This document shows, piece by piece, positions 45,479-54,175 of a stretch of DNA of 64,000 bases. The translations under genes were made by a program, and so were the position numbers. Where the stretch lies: NCBI RefSeq assembly GCF_007970805.1, contig NZ_CP042433.1, positions 1,736,001 to 1,800,000 of the forward strand. Direction: 5' to 3'. This stretch comes from Flavisolibacter ginsenosidimutans. GTDB taxonomy: Bacteria > Bacteroidota > Bacteroidia > Chitinophagales > Chitinophagaceae. The first letter of the stretch is position 1; each line of letters opens with the position of its first letter. The notes under the pieces were generated by a model. It did not search any database and was not told the DNA's origin. It saw nothing but the letters and a program-made list of their open reading frames with translations.

Positions 45479-45622
45479 TTACGATTTTTTTCGCCCTACT
45501 TCCCAGACTGACGCTGCTACAATCAGCCAGTCCTGGACCGAGCCGGTACTGACCGCAGTACTGACATAAGCCAGCAAGAGAAGGAGGTTGAGAAGTCTAA
45601 CTATCTTATCCATTTCTTTCAT
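45479..45622 (-). CDS. Candidate cDNA-encoded hydrophobic peptide (Neo-like)
   Basis: 47 aa from ATG 45622: MKEMDKIVRLLNLLLLLAYV, then VSTGSVQDWLIVAASVWEVG and RKKS. AGGAGGT lies at 45634-45640, 11 bases before the ATG, unusually strong for Bacteroidota. The frame is open for 136 codons (to 45889) across the presumed template RNA, on the strand that cDNA would have. In DRT2 systems rolling-circle reverse transcription creates a concatemer encoding a nearly endless ORF, so this could be one repeat unit of it. It may equally be an ordinary small membrane protein or chance. Confidence 0.4.
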   Translation of the reverse strand: MKEMDKIVRLLNLLLLLAYVSTAVSTGSVQDWLIVAASVWEVGRKKS

Positions 45623-45887
45623 TGTTAAACAAGACCTCCTGGGCCCACAAGGCTCAGAAAGCCCGAAAAGGTGACTAGTTGCCTTAGTAGGTTCTTGGGG
45701 AAAACGAAACCGGGTGCCAGTTCCACTTCGGCGGTAATCCTGAGAGGGTTGTAACAAATTATGACCTGAAGTGCCACAACTTAATCGTCCGGTTAATTGA
45801 CTGGCCAAAGAGGAAAAGGCTTTCAGAGGTGAAAACCCTCGGCAGATGGAGGCGGTCTGTAGCCAAGCGACTAAAAGCTTAGGTCGC

Positions 45888-45930
45888 ACATTAGCTAGGT
45901 TTAAAAAGACTGGCTCTTCCTAGCTAATGT
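45888..45930 (+). other. 12-bp stem-loop before the RT start
   Basis: ACATTAGCTAGG (45888-45899) pairs perfectly with CCTAGCTAATGT (45919-45930) around a 19-base loop, 20 bases before the RT ATG. It could define the 3' end of the template RNA or be bound by the RT. Confidence 0.7.
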
Positions 45931-45949
45931 CCCAATAATTAACTGACTT

Positions 45950-47515
45950 ATGTTTACCGATGCACTCTGGGAAGAATGGTCTTCCAAAGAAGAAGCCAAT
46001 TACCGTTTAGTCAATGGGAAACGAAAGTTTCTCAAAAAGTCCTATCTCCATCTGGATAACAGGTTTTGGTTCCCTGAAAAAAAGGAAGAACTTAAGAAAA
46101 TCCTCCAAGATCGTTTGCTACTTCAAGACTCAAATGGGAAGAAAAGATATTGGTCTTTTTCTCCTTTCTTACGGGTTTTGGTTAAGACGCCCCGCTTTAG
46201 ATACGACGAAGAATTTAAAACGTTCAACCTCGAATCGAAAATCAGGCCCATTTGTTTTGCGTCGCATTTAGACAGTTTGATTTTTGGGTTTTACGCCTAC
46301 GGGCTTACTAAAGTTTATGAAGGCTATATTGATAAGGCAGGATTCTCTGATTCTGTACTTGCTTACCGTTCGAATCTCGGTGGCAAATCAAACATCCAGT
46401 TTGCAAAAGAAGCTTTCGAAATAATACGCTTGAAAGGCGAGTGCACGGCCATTGCACTAGATATCAAGGGTTACTTCGACCATATCGATCACGGAATATT
46501 GAAGAAAAATTGGGCGCAGATCCTAAATGCGCCTATACCGGATGACCAATATAAAATTTTCAAAACTCTTACTAAATACAGCTATGTTAATCAGCTAAAT
46601 ATCCTTAAACGGTACAACATTGATTTGGCGAAATTGAAACGATTGGGAAAAATGCCAGCTACGCTATTGGAAATTGTACCAGGCGATCAAGATTATCAAA
46701 AATATACCCGGCTCCGCACAGACGGTTTAATTGTTACAAATGAACATCCGAACAAAGAAACCGGGAGACACAATGGGATACCTCAAGGGTCTTCTTTGTC
46801 TGCTTTAATGTCAAATGTTTATTTGATTGAATTCGACCGTGAGTTATTTCACAGATCGCAGGCGGAAGGGTTCGTTTATCGGAGATACTGTGATGACATA
46901 CTAATCATTTGTGAAACCAGTAAGGCTAATGAGATTAAAGACTATGTAATAAAAAAAATATGCGATGAATTCTACCTCACTATCCAGCAACGCAAAGTTG
47001 ATATTACAGACTTTTATCTGAATTCAAAAGGAAGATTGGCCGCATTCAATCGCAAGAAACTAGAAAATCTAAATCGTTCAGGGCTTTCACTAAAGGATGA
47101 AAAACGGGTAAGCAAACCACTACAGTATTTGGGTTTTGAGTTTGATGGCACCAATATCCGCATACGAACCAGTAGTCTCTCACGCTATTTCCGTAAGATG
47201 AAAGCAAGGCTTGATAAGACGGTTGCAATGTCATATAGTGCAAAGGCTAAGTCTGATAAAATATTTAAGAAACAAATTTTCGAACGATATTCCCATCTGG
47301 GGAAACGTAATTTCTTGTCTTATGCCTATATGGCATCAAATAAAGAGTTCACCAATGTCGCGGGCATGATCAAAGAAGGTATGAATTCTTCAGCTATACG
47401 TAAACAGATAAGTAGGCACTTTGCGATTTTGATGACGAGTCTAAAGGCAAAAAACCATAGACGCTATAGTTATAAATTACTCAAGGGCAAAGCAGATAAT
47501 CTTATGAAAGTATGA
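45950..47515 (+). CDS. Defence-associated reverse transcriptase, DRT2-like
   Basis: 521 aa. RT palm motifs: DIKGYFDHID (171-180) with the first catalytic Asp, GIPQGSSLSALMSNVYL (276 onward), and RRYCDDILII with YCDD at 313-316. KPLQYLGFEFDG and SSLSRYFRKMKARL form the thumb-proximal region. There is no maturase, endonuclease, integrase or retron-like partner, and the length suits the UG/DRT class. A lone RT with a structured upstream region points to DRT2 rather than DRT1 or DRT3. Predicted role is phage-triggered cDNA synthesis causing growth arrest. Assignment to DRT2 over other UG classes is inference from layout and the YCDD box. Confidence 0.75.
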   Translation: MFTDALWEEWSSKEEANYRLVNGKRKFLKKSYLHLDNRFWFPEKKEELKKILQDRLLLQDSNGKKRYWSFSPFLRVLVKTPRFRYDEEFKTFNLESKIRPICFASHLDSLIFGFYAYGLTKVYEGYIDKAGFSDSVLAYRSNLGGKSNIQFAKEAFEIIRLKGECTAIALDIKGYFDHIDHGILKKNWAQILNAPIPDDQYKIFKTLTKYSYVNQLNILKRYNIDLAKLKRLGKMPATLLEIVPGDQDYQKYTRLRTDGLIVTNEHPNKETGRHNGIPQGSSLSALMSNVYLIEFDRELFHRSQAEGFVYRRYCDDILIICETSKANEIKDYVIKKICDEFYLTIQQRKVDITDFYLNSKGRLAAFNRKKLENLNRSGLSLKDEKRVSKPLQYLGFEFDGTNIRIRTSSLSRYFRKMKARLDKTVAMSYSAKAKSDKIFKKQIFERYSHLGKRNFLSYAYMASNKEFTNVAGMIKEGMNSSAIRKQISRHFAILMTSLKAKNHRRYSYKLLKGKADNLMKV

Positions 47516-47578
47516 TTATATGAACTGATTTCTGAGTCAGTTAGGCCGAATCATATGAGATCATTAGCCCCAAGAGTC

Positions 47579-47685
47579 GAAAACTCGAACCTTTTACTTC
47601 AAGATTTGCGGGATTTGTGTCCTTTATTGGGTATTAATGGTTAAAACTGACCAGAAAAAAGTTCGAGTTTTCCGAGGTCTATATT
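47579..47685. repeat. Right terminal inverted repeat of the reverse-transcriptase cassette
   Basis: Inverted match to 45224-45328: outer end GAGGTCTATATT (47674-47685), inner end GAAAACTCGAACC. No target-site duplication beyond the ends was found. Confidence 0.85.
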
Positions 47686-47721
47686 TCTAAAGCGCATCTG
47701 TCGAAAGACCAAGCTTTCAAG

Positions 47722-48291
47722 TTGTGGCAAACCTTGGCACTTATCAATAACTATAACAAGGCAATCTATGCCCCTATCTTTGCGCCTGTTCCAATGCAAG
47801 AGGTTTTCTCCATATCAAAAAAACTTTGGCAGATGCTGTTTCAGGTAATGATCCTGACCATTGGTTTAGCCAAGCAAGCTATTTTGCCCAACCGGAAACG
47901 AAAAGGCAACCTGCTAAACGTTTTGTTTCTTCTCTACATTGGCGTCATAGAAAGTGTGCGAGACTTTGAGCACCGCAATTTCAAGATGGCTGACTTGCTT
48001 CAGAACAGACTGGTAAGAAAAGGCCTGATGCTGGTTACTTTCTTGCTCTATTTTCTCACCTCTTTTGAGCAACCGGCTTTTTCCAGAGCATTACACCATG
48101 AACCGGTCCAGGTTGAATGTTCGTACCAAAGCTCGTCTCGAAGGTTATCTTACCGGCGCTGCATCAAGGACCATTTTGTTCCGGTTCGGCTAAATGCGGT
48201 AAAGGACTTTTCTTTTCCCATCAACCGTTCTTTAAAGCTTGCCTTTGCTTCTTCCAAGCGTTATCTTCAAATCCGTCGCTTACTCATTTGA
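47722..48291 (+). CDS. Hypothetical protein, possibly broken or misread
   Basis: 189-aa frame from TTG; it is also open upstream into the inverted repeat. The middle (NVLFLLYIGVIESV, then RKGLMLVTFLLYFLTSFEQP) is hydrophobic and could be a membrane helix or late signal peptide, with a basic tail FASSKRYLQIRRLLI. An ATG at 47793 just after TATCTTTG (47775-47782, a -7-like box without a -33 box) is another start. No family recognised. It lies between the RT cassette and the TonB receptor on the same strand as both. Confidence 0.35.
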   Translation: MWQTLALINNYNKAIYAPIFAPVPMQEVFSISKKLWQMLFQVMILTIGLAKQAILPNRKRKGNLLNVLFLLYIGVIESVRDFEHRNFKMADLLQNRLVRKGLMLVTFLLYFLTSFEQPAFSRALHHEPVQVECSYQSSSRRLSYRRCIKDHFVPVRLNAVKDFSFPINRSLKLAFASSKRYLQIRRLLI

Positions 48292-48352
48292 TTGAATCGG
48301 TATTCACCAGCAAAACGTCATTGCAACCGCATTGTTCAATCAAATTTTACTC

Positions 48353-50560
48353 ATGTATCATTTTGTCAACTTATCCGTGCAACCTGTCAAACCACGAAAG
48401 CATTTTTTTCAACTTAAATTTTCCGCTGTTTTCTTTTTCTCGTTACTCAGCCTTTTTTCCCACGCACAAAACACCTTAAGCGTGAGAGTGAAAAGTGAAG
48501 CCGGTAAGCAGCCTTTGCCCGGCGCATCCGTTACCGTTTCACCACTGAACAAAGGCACATCAACTGACAGCACAGGCCTTGCTGTTTTAACGGGTTTACC
48601 CGACGGCGCATTCCAGGTTGAAATTTCATTTGTTGGTTATTCCGCCGTGCAAAAGAGGCTAACGCTTCCTGTTACAAAAATCATCGAAGTAGAACTCGAA
48701 GAAGCTGAAGGAGAAGACAACCCCAACATCATTGTTACCGCTACCCGCACCGACCGTTCCATCCGTAACACACCGACAAGAGTGGAAGTAATTGCCGGTG
48801 GCGAAATTTCTGAAAACGTCAGCATGCGGCCGGGTGAAATAAAAATGCTACTGAACGAAACGACAGGACTGATTACACAGCAAACTTCAGCCGTGAGCAA
48901 TACCGCCAACCTTCGCATACAGGAATTGGAGGGACGATACACGCAGGTACTGCGCGATGGTTTTCCGCTTTATTCGGGATTGTCCGAAGGATTAAGCCTC
49001 GTGCAAATTGCGCCCCTGGATTTAAAGCAAGTGGAAATCATCAAAGGCTCCTCGTCTACATTGTTCGGCGGTGGCGCCATTGCTGGTCTCATCAATCTGG
49101 TAAGCAAGACGCCAACGGAGAAAAGGGACTTGAGTTTTCTTGCCAATGCAACGTCAGCAGGCGGCTTTGACCTGAGCGGGTTTTACGGGCAGCGGTTTAA
49201 GAACATCGGCGTAACTGTCTTTGGTTCTCGCAACAGTGGAAAAGCTTATGATCCTTCAAGCACCGGTTTTACAGCCATTCCAAAATTTGAACGGTACACG
49301 ATAACACCGCGGCTGTTTTATTATGGAAACAAAACAAACCTAAATGCCGGTGTGAACTTTATTACTGAGGAGCGGTTGGGTGGAAATATGGACTACATTA
49401 AAAACAATAACGCCGGTTATTTTGAGAAAAACAATTCAGTCCGGTTTACGACACAGGTTGGAATAACGCACCAAATAAATACTCACGTCTCGCTGAATTT
49501 TAAAAACAGTTACAACCATTTTGGCCGCTTAACGACCATTCCATCGTATCAATTCGATGGGTTGCAGCAGTCTTCATTTTCTGAACTAAGTATCAATGCC
49601 GGAGAAAACAATTTGCAGTGGGTTGGCGGTGTCAATCTTTACACGGATAAATTCAGTGAAGTACTCCATTCAAACCATCCGTTACGGAATTACAACTACA
49701 ACACGGTTGGAAGTTTTGTGCAAAATACCTGGTCGCCTACCGACAAGTTTAGTTTGGAGAGTGGGTTAAGAGGAGATTATACGTCGCCGTATGGATTTGT
49801 GCTCTTGCCAAGAGTTTCTGCGCTGTTTCGTTTTTCCAACCGATTTACCTCACGCATTGGTGGCGGACTTGGTTACAAACTGCCAACCATTTTTACAGAA
49901 GAAAGCGAGGAAAGACAGTTTCAAAACATTCTTCCGATTGATCAAAATAGTGCGCAGTACGAAAAATCTATAGGGGCAAACGTAGACTTTACCTACTCCA
50001 CTTCATTGGATGAACTAAAGTTGTCCATCAACCCACTGTTCTTTTATACACGCATCAATCATCCGCTGGTACTCTCGTCGCAGGGAATGCAAAAGGCATT
50101 TGTAAATGTGGACGGTTATACCGATTCAAAGGGAATGGATTTATCGTTTCGCCTGACATTGGACGACATTAAATTTTACACGGGTTACTCATATACCATT
50201 GCACAAAATCATTTTGGAGGGCAAACGGCTACCTATCCCCTGGCACCAAAACACAAGCTGCATTTTGACTTGGTTTACGAAGTAGACGGCAGCCTTCGCA
50301 TTGCGCTGGAAACGTATTACACCAGCCAGCAACAACTTGCAGACGGCAGCACCGGAAGAAGCTATTGGCTCACGGGCGCACTGATCGAAAAAAGCTGGAA
50401 ACATTTTTCCTTATTCATCAACGGTGAAGACTTGAACAACGTTAAGCAAACGGATTGGGGAGCCATCTACAGCGGACCGATAACCATTCCAAGATTCAAG
50501 GACCTTTATGCACCGCTTGAAGGAAGAATTATTAATGGCGGGGTAAAGATCAAACTTTGA
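48353..50560 (+). CDS. TonB-dependent receptor with CarboxypepD-like domain
   Basis: 735 aa from ATG 48353; another ATG lies seven codons upstream. Signal segment FSAVFFFSLLSLFSHAQ precedes a carboxypeptidase-regulatory-like domain (GASVTVSPLNKGTSTDSTGLAVLTGLPDG), the plug (NIIVTATRTDRSIRNTPTRVEVI, VEIIKGSSSTLFGGGAIAGLINLV) and a 22-strand barrel ending GGVKIKL. It lacks the long SusC form and has no SusD, so it is of the siderophore/metal type. Convergent with the Cys-rich copper protein and next to the copper genes, so copper-complex uptake or sensing is plausible, not shown. Confidence 0.92.
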   Translation: MYHFVNLSVQPVKPRKHFFQLKFSAVFFFSLLSLFSHAQNTLSVRVKSEAGKQPLPGASVTVSPLNKGTSTDSTGLAVLTGLPDGAFQVEISFVGYSAVQKRLTLPVTKIIEVELEEAEGEDNPNIIVTATRTDRSIRNTPTRVEVIAGGEISENVSMRPGEIKMLLNETTGLITQQTSAVSNTANLRIQELEGRYTQVLRDGFPLYSGLSEGLSLVQIAPLDLKQVEIIKGSSSTLFGGGAIAGLINLVSKTPTEKRDLSFLANATSAGGFDLSGFYGQRFKNIGVTVFGSRNSGKAYDPSSTGFTAIPKFERYTITPRLFYYGNKTNLNAGVNFITEERLGGNMDYIKNNNAGYFEKNNSVRFTTQVGITHQINTHVSLNFKNSYNHFGRLTTIPSYQFDGLQQSSFSELSINAGENNLQWVGGVNLYTDKFSEVLHSNHPLRNYNYNTVGSFVQNTWSPTDKFSLESGLRGDYTSPYGFVLLPRVSALFRFSNRFTSRIGGGLGYKLPTIFTEESEERQFQNILPIDQNSAQYEKSIGANVDFTYSTSLDELKLSINPLFFYTRINHPLVLSSQGMQKAFVNVDGYTDSKGMDLSFRLTLDDIKFYTGYSYTIAQNHFGGQTATYPLAPKHKLHFDLVYEVDGSLRIALETYYTSQQQLADGSTGRSYWLTGALIEKSWKHFSLFINGEDLNNVKQTDWGAIYSGPITIPRFKDLYAPLEGRIINGGVKIKL

Positions 50561-50589
50561 TAAAAATGCAGGTCATGCCTGCGTTTCTG

Positions 50590-50931
50590 TTATGCTGCGA
50601 CGCTCGCCATCCTTCTGCATTCTTCCGCACACTTTCTACACATTTCTGCACATTCCTGGCAATGTTCTGTCTGATGCTTACCGCATTCAGCTCCGCACTG
50701 TTCGCAGATGTCTGCGCATAGTCTGCAAAGCTCCTGTGCTCTTTCGCTTCCCAGGCTCATTAGTTGTGCCGCTGCATAACAAATGGCTGCACATTCCATG
50801 TCAAGTTGAATGCACCTTGCCATCATTTTTACATCTTCTTCTTGTGTGCATGAACTTGCGCAATGGTTACAAATAGCGGCGCAACGTAAACAAGCCTCTA
50901 CACAGGTTTTGTAGGTATGGAATCCGGTCAT
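50590..50931 (-). CDS. Four-helix-bundle copper-storage protein (DUF326/Csp-like)
   Basis: 113 aa with 19 cysteines in CxxxC and CxxC spacing along helices (CVEACLRCAAICNHCASSC, CRLCADICEQCGAEC, CQECAEMCRKCAEEC). This is the pattern of Csp proteins that line a helical bundle with Cys to hold many Cu(I) ions. No signal peptide is evident, so probably cytosolic. Last gene of the minus-strand copper set, set apart by a 295-base spacer (50932-51226) in which only a weak 44-codon hydrophobic frame (ending at 50989) is seen. Confidence 0.92.
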   Translation of the reverse strand: MTGFHTYKTCVEACLRCAAICNHCASSCTQEEDVKMMARCIQLDMECAAICYAAAQLMSLGSERAQELCRLCADICEQCGAECGKHQTEHCQECAEMCRKCAEECRRMASVAA

Positions 50932-51226
50932 CGCTGATGTTTTTAGTTTTTAAAGTGAATTGTGCCACAAAAACTAAACCATCGGGTATTAAAGGGAGAT
51001 TAGAAAAATTATTAGAAGAGAAGCACGGAAATAAGAAAAGCCCATTGAAGAGCTAAAATAAAAGACCCCAACTATAAGAAGTTCTCTGTCCTGTTCAATA
51101 AAATTATTCTCCATAAGAGTCATCAAACTTGGAGCTGATGGACACAACGGAAGCCGAGGAAAGATTTTCTGCTGGTCAACTAAAAGTGGCAACAAATAAA
51201 TGCTGCCACTCTATCAATTTGCTGGA

Positions 51227-51682
51227 TTATGACTTTGCTTTTGTGCTATCTGCCGTTGTATGTTGTTTTTCTAATGGCTGTCCGCATATTGGACATTTGC
51301 CTGTTTCGTTGCTTGCCACCTGCGGGTGCATAGAACAAGTATAAACGGCTGTAGCTTGTTTAGATCCTCTCCGGTCAACAACCAATTTCGAACTGCATTT
51401 TGCACAGATGCCTTCATGTGTGCTTACTACTTCCTGGTGCATTGGACAGGTATAGGTATTGGTGACCTCCTGCTTCATCTGTTCTTTTTTGGACAAGGTT
51501 AAATCCATACCGCATTTTAAACATTTGCCGGGCTTGTTACTAACCATATCGGGATGCATTGGACAGGCATATTGAACGGTAACTACAGTGGGTTCTGTAT
51601 TGGTAGTATTTGCTTTATTCTTTTGAGCAAAAGCTGCAAAGGTTGCAAAAGTTGCAATCAATAAAATTATGATCGTTTTCAT
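51227..51682 (-). CDS. Exported triple heavy-metal-binding-domain protein
   Basis: 151 aa from ATG 51682 (MKTIIILLIATFATFAAFAQ signal; the frame extends upstream without need). Three HMBD/YHS-like repeats follow: YACPMHPDMVSNKPGKCLKC, YTCPMHQEVVSTHEGICAKC, YTCSMHPQVASNETGKCPIC. Each couples a CxMH to a CxxC and can bind Cu or related soft metals. Probably a periplasmic copper/silver sink. It follows the CopB gene by 105 bases. Confidence 0.88.
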   Translation of the reverse strand: MKTIIILLIATFATFAAFAQKNKANTTNTEPTVVTVQYACPMHPDMVSNKPGKCLKCGMDLTLSKKEQMKQEVTNTYTCPMHQEVVSTHEGICAKCSSKLVVDRRGSKQATAVYTCSMHPQVASNETGKCPICGQPLEKQHTTADSTKAKS

Positions 51683-51787
51683 GTTATTAAGTTTTGCGTA
51701 TTTCTCAGCGAACCTACTCTTTAGCACTTCCTTAATCAATGATGTAGCTCACTAAGGAATGATGATATTCGTCATCGTAGACCATTA

Positions 51788-53830
51788 CTATTTCAATTTC
51801 AACAGTCTCGCATTGACGGCTACGATTACGGTACTTAAACTCATTAGCACTGCACCCATTGCCGGGCTAAGTACGAAGTAGGGATATAAAACACCAGCCG
51901 CTAATGGAATGGCAATAACGTTGTAGCCAACGGCCCAGGCAAGGTTTTGTATCATTTTCCGGTAGGTCTTTCTTCCGAAGTCAATCATTTGTACAACGTC
52001 TTTCGGGTCGCTGTTCACTAAAATAATGTCTGCTGTTTCTGCTGCTACATCTGTTCCACTGCCCACTGCAATGCCTACATCTGCCTGTGTCAATGCCGGT
52101 GCATCGTTTACGCCGTCACCTGTCATGGCAACGATTTCACCCTTTTGCTTAAACTCTTTTACTTTCTCTTGCTTTTGATGTGGCAATACATTGGCTAAAT
52201 AACCGTCCATGCCCAATTTGTTGGCTACGGAAGCTGCAATCTTTTCGTTGTCACCTGTGAGCAAAAAAGATTTAATGTTCATTGCTTTTAACTGCTCAAT
52301 GGCTTCTTTGGAGCTTTCTCTTATACTGTCTGCGAGTGTTATTATTCCAACCGGTTCACCATCTATCAAAACAAAATTTACGGTCTCTGTATTTTGGTCA
52401 ATTGAGGATGGGATTTCGGGAAGCGGTTTGTTTTCCTTCATAAAATAATTAGGTCCTGCCGCAACAACTGTTTTGCCGGCCACTTTTCCTGATACACCAA
52501 TGCCTTGCAGGTAAGTGAAGTCGGTAGATTGCCATAGCTCTAATTTTTTTTCCTTGAGTGCTTTTAGTACTCCCCTTGCTATGTAATGTTCCGAATGCTG
52601 TTGAACTGCTGCAACGTGTTGTAATAGGTCGTTTGCAGAATATTGGCTTGTAGTTGAAATAATGTGCTGCACTTCATGCGAACCTTTTGTAAGTGTTCCG
52701 GTCTTATCGAAAATGATTGTTGTTAACTTTCTTGCATTTTCAAAGGCTGTCCTGTTTCGGATTAGCAAACCGTGTGTAGCCGCTGCAGTTGTTGAAATGG
52801 CTACTACCAAAGGAATGGCAACACCTAAAGCATGAGGACAGGATGTTACCATTACGGTTACCATTCTCTCCAAAGCAAATGCAAGGTCATGATTGATGTA
52901 CCAAAATACGAAGGTGGTTATGCCTACAACCAATGAAATCACAGTTAGCCATTTCGCCACTTTGTCGGCAAGGTTTTGTGTTCGGGATTTGGCATTTTGT
53001 GCCGATTGCACCAACGTAATTACTTTGTTCAGGTAACTATCTTTCCCAGCCCCGGTTACTTTTATCTTTAATGAACCGTCGCCATTCACCGCACCTGCAA
53101 TCACTTTGGCATCTCTTTCTTTTTTAACCGGAACACTTTCACCTGTTAACATGCTTTCGTTGACAAATGAAGTTCCTTCTATTACAACCCCATCTGCCGG
53201 TATTTTCTCTCCTGGCTTAATGATAGTAACATCATCTCTTTTTAGTTGCTGAATATCTATGTCAACCACTTCACCGGCCCTCTCCATGTGAACATTGGAA
53301 GGCAGCAAGGCTACCAATGATTGTAACGCACCGGAAGCTGCCATTTGGGAACGCATTTCGAGCCAATGCCCTAATAGCATAATGTCGATGAGTGTGGCAA
53401 GCTCCCAAAAGAAATCCATTCCTTTTAAGCCATACACCACTGCGACACTGTAAACAAAAGCAACTGTAATGGCAACAGCAACTAAGGTCATCATGCCAAT
53501 AGCATTGTCTCTTACCTCACTTACTAAACCTTTCAGAAAAGGCATTCCACCATAGACGTAAATAAAAGTGCTTAACAGCAAGAGAACATATTTATCTCCG
53601 GCAAACAGTATCTCAAAATGGAACCATTGCTGTATCATGTGGGATAGTAACAGCACCGGGATTGTTACAATGAGGCAAATCCAAAAGCGTTTCAGGAAAT
53701 CACGTGTGCGGTGACCTGCGTGTTTATCGTGCATGGAGTGGTCAAGTACAGCCTCGTTGGCTGCTGCATGATGGTGGAGGTCTGTAGTTTGTTCATGAAC
53801 ATGATGCTCATGGTGATGTGCGTGTTCCAT
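51788..53830 (-). CDS. copB: CopB-type P1B ATPase, copper/silver export
   Basis: 680 aa. His-rich N-terminus (MEHAHHHEHHVHEQ, no HMA) is typical of CopB rather than CopA. TGES (229-232, actuator), CPH at 331-333 in the metal-binding transmembrane helix, DKTGT at 375-379 (phosphorylated Asp) and GDGVNDAPA complete the P-type machinery. The CPH signature marks P1B-3 pumps that export Cu(I), Cu(II) or Ag(I). It precedes the triple-HMBD gene and follows a small membrane protein by four bases, so it is cotranscribed with the resistance set. Confidence 0.93.
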   Translation of the reverse strand: MEHAHHHEHHVHEQTTDLHHHAAANEAVLDHSMHDKHAGHRTRDFLKRFWICLIVTIPVLLLSHMIQQWFHFEILFAGDKYVLLLLSTFIYVYGGMPFLKGLVSEVRDNAIGMMTLVAVAITVAFVYSVAVVYGLKGMDFFWELATLIDIMLLGHWLEMRSQMAASGALQSLVALLPSNVHMERAGEVVDIDIQQLKRDDVTIIKPGEKIPADGVVIEGTSFVNESMLTGESVPVKKERDAKVIAGAVNGDGSLKIKVTGAGKDSYLNKVITLVQSAQNAKSRTQNLADKVAKWLTVISLVVGITTFVFWYINHDLAFALERMVTVMVTSCPHALGVAIPLVVAISTTAAATHGLLIRNRTAFENARKLTTIIFDKTGTLTKGSHEVQHIISTTSQYSANDLLQHVAAVQQHSEHYIARGVLKALKEKKLELWQSTDFTYLQGIGVSGKVAGKTVVAAGPNYFMKENKPLPEIPSSIDQNTETVNFVLIDGEPVGIITLADSIRESSKEAIEQLKAMNIKSFLLTGDNEKIAASVANKLGMDGYLANVLPHQKQEKVKEFKQKGEIVAMTGDGVNDAPALTQADVGIAVGSGTDVAAETADIILVNSDPKDVVQMIDFGRKTYRKMIQNLAWAVGYNVIAIPLAAGVLYPYFVLSPAMGAVLMSLSTVIVAVNARLLKLK

Positions 53831-53834
53831 GCTA

Positions 53835-54122
53835 TTATTTTTTCACAATGAGTAAGTAAATAATAATGGCTATCAATGCTATCAAACAAATCCATGCAGA
53901 AATCCAAAGAGCTTTTGCTATGCCCGTTGGCTTGGCTGTAACATTCTTCATCTGCATGATGTACATACCAAAAACATGAATGACCGCCCCGACAATAATA
54001 ATCAGCAAAGAATAACTGCTTACTACGTTGCCCCATTTTGCACCAATACCAAAGCCTAAAATTCCTGCACCCAATGCTGATGCTGATTGTGCTAATTGCA
54101 GTGTTTTTTGGCCTGATTGCAT
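53835..54122 (-). CDS. Small two-helix membrane protein
   Basis: 95 aa with transmembrane stretches at about 34-52 (SLLIIIVGAVIHVFGMYIM) and 70-91 (WISAWICLIALIAIIIYLLIV). Ends four bases before the CopB ATG, so it is translationally linked. No recognisable domain; such small membrane proteins recur before CopB in Bacteroidota metal operons. Function unknown. Confidence 0.75.
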   Translation of the reverse strand: MQSGQKTLQLAQSASALGAGILGFGIGAKWGNVVSSYSLLIIIVGAVIHVFGMYIMQMKNVTAKPTGIAKALWISAWICLIALIAIIIYLLIVKK

Positions 54123-54175
54123 GATATAAGGTTACAAAGTAACCGTTCAAAAACTGCTGATTGTGGTCATATAGT

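Larger units (their letters stand above)
45340..45949 (+). ncRNA. Probable DRT-type structured RNA region upstream of the reverse transcriptase
   Basis: This 610-base leader has no plus-strand gene but many local stems: GCCTG-CA-CAGGC near 45450, GTACTG/CAGTAC at about 45546-45561, a GGGCCC-centred region, and a perfect 12-bp stem at 45888-45930. DRT2 systems consist of only an RT and an upstream noncoding RNA that serves as template, which fits this layout. The exact ends of the RNA are not determinable here. A minus-strand open frame crosses the region (see 45479-45622). Confidence 0.5.

Noticed and set aside
45479..45889. Full 136-aa minus-strand frame as a normal protein
   Set aside because: Only the last 47 codons have a ribosome site and protein-like composition; the rest is likely template RNA sequence.
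48117..48479. 120-aa plus-strand frame rich in Cys/Phe/Ser
   Set aside because: Overlaps the TonB receptor start and signal peptide in another frame.
50989..51195. 68-aa minus-strand hydrophobic frame
   Set aside because: TTG start, no ribosome site, no recognisable family; noted only as a weak possibility in the spacer.
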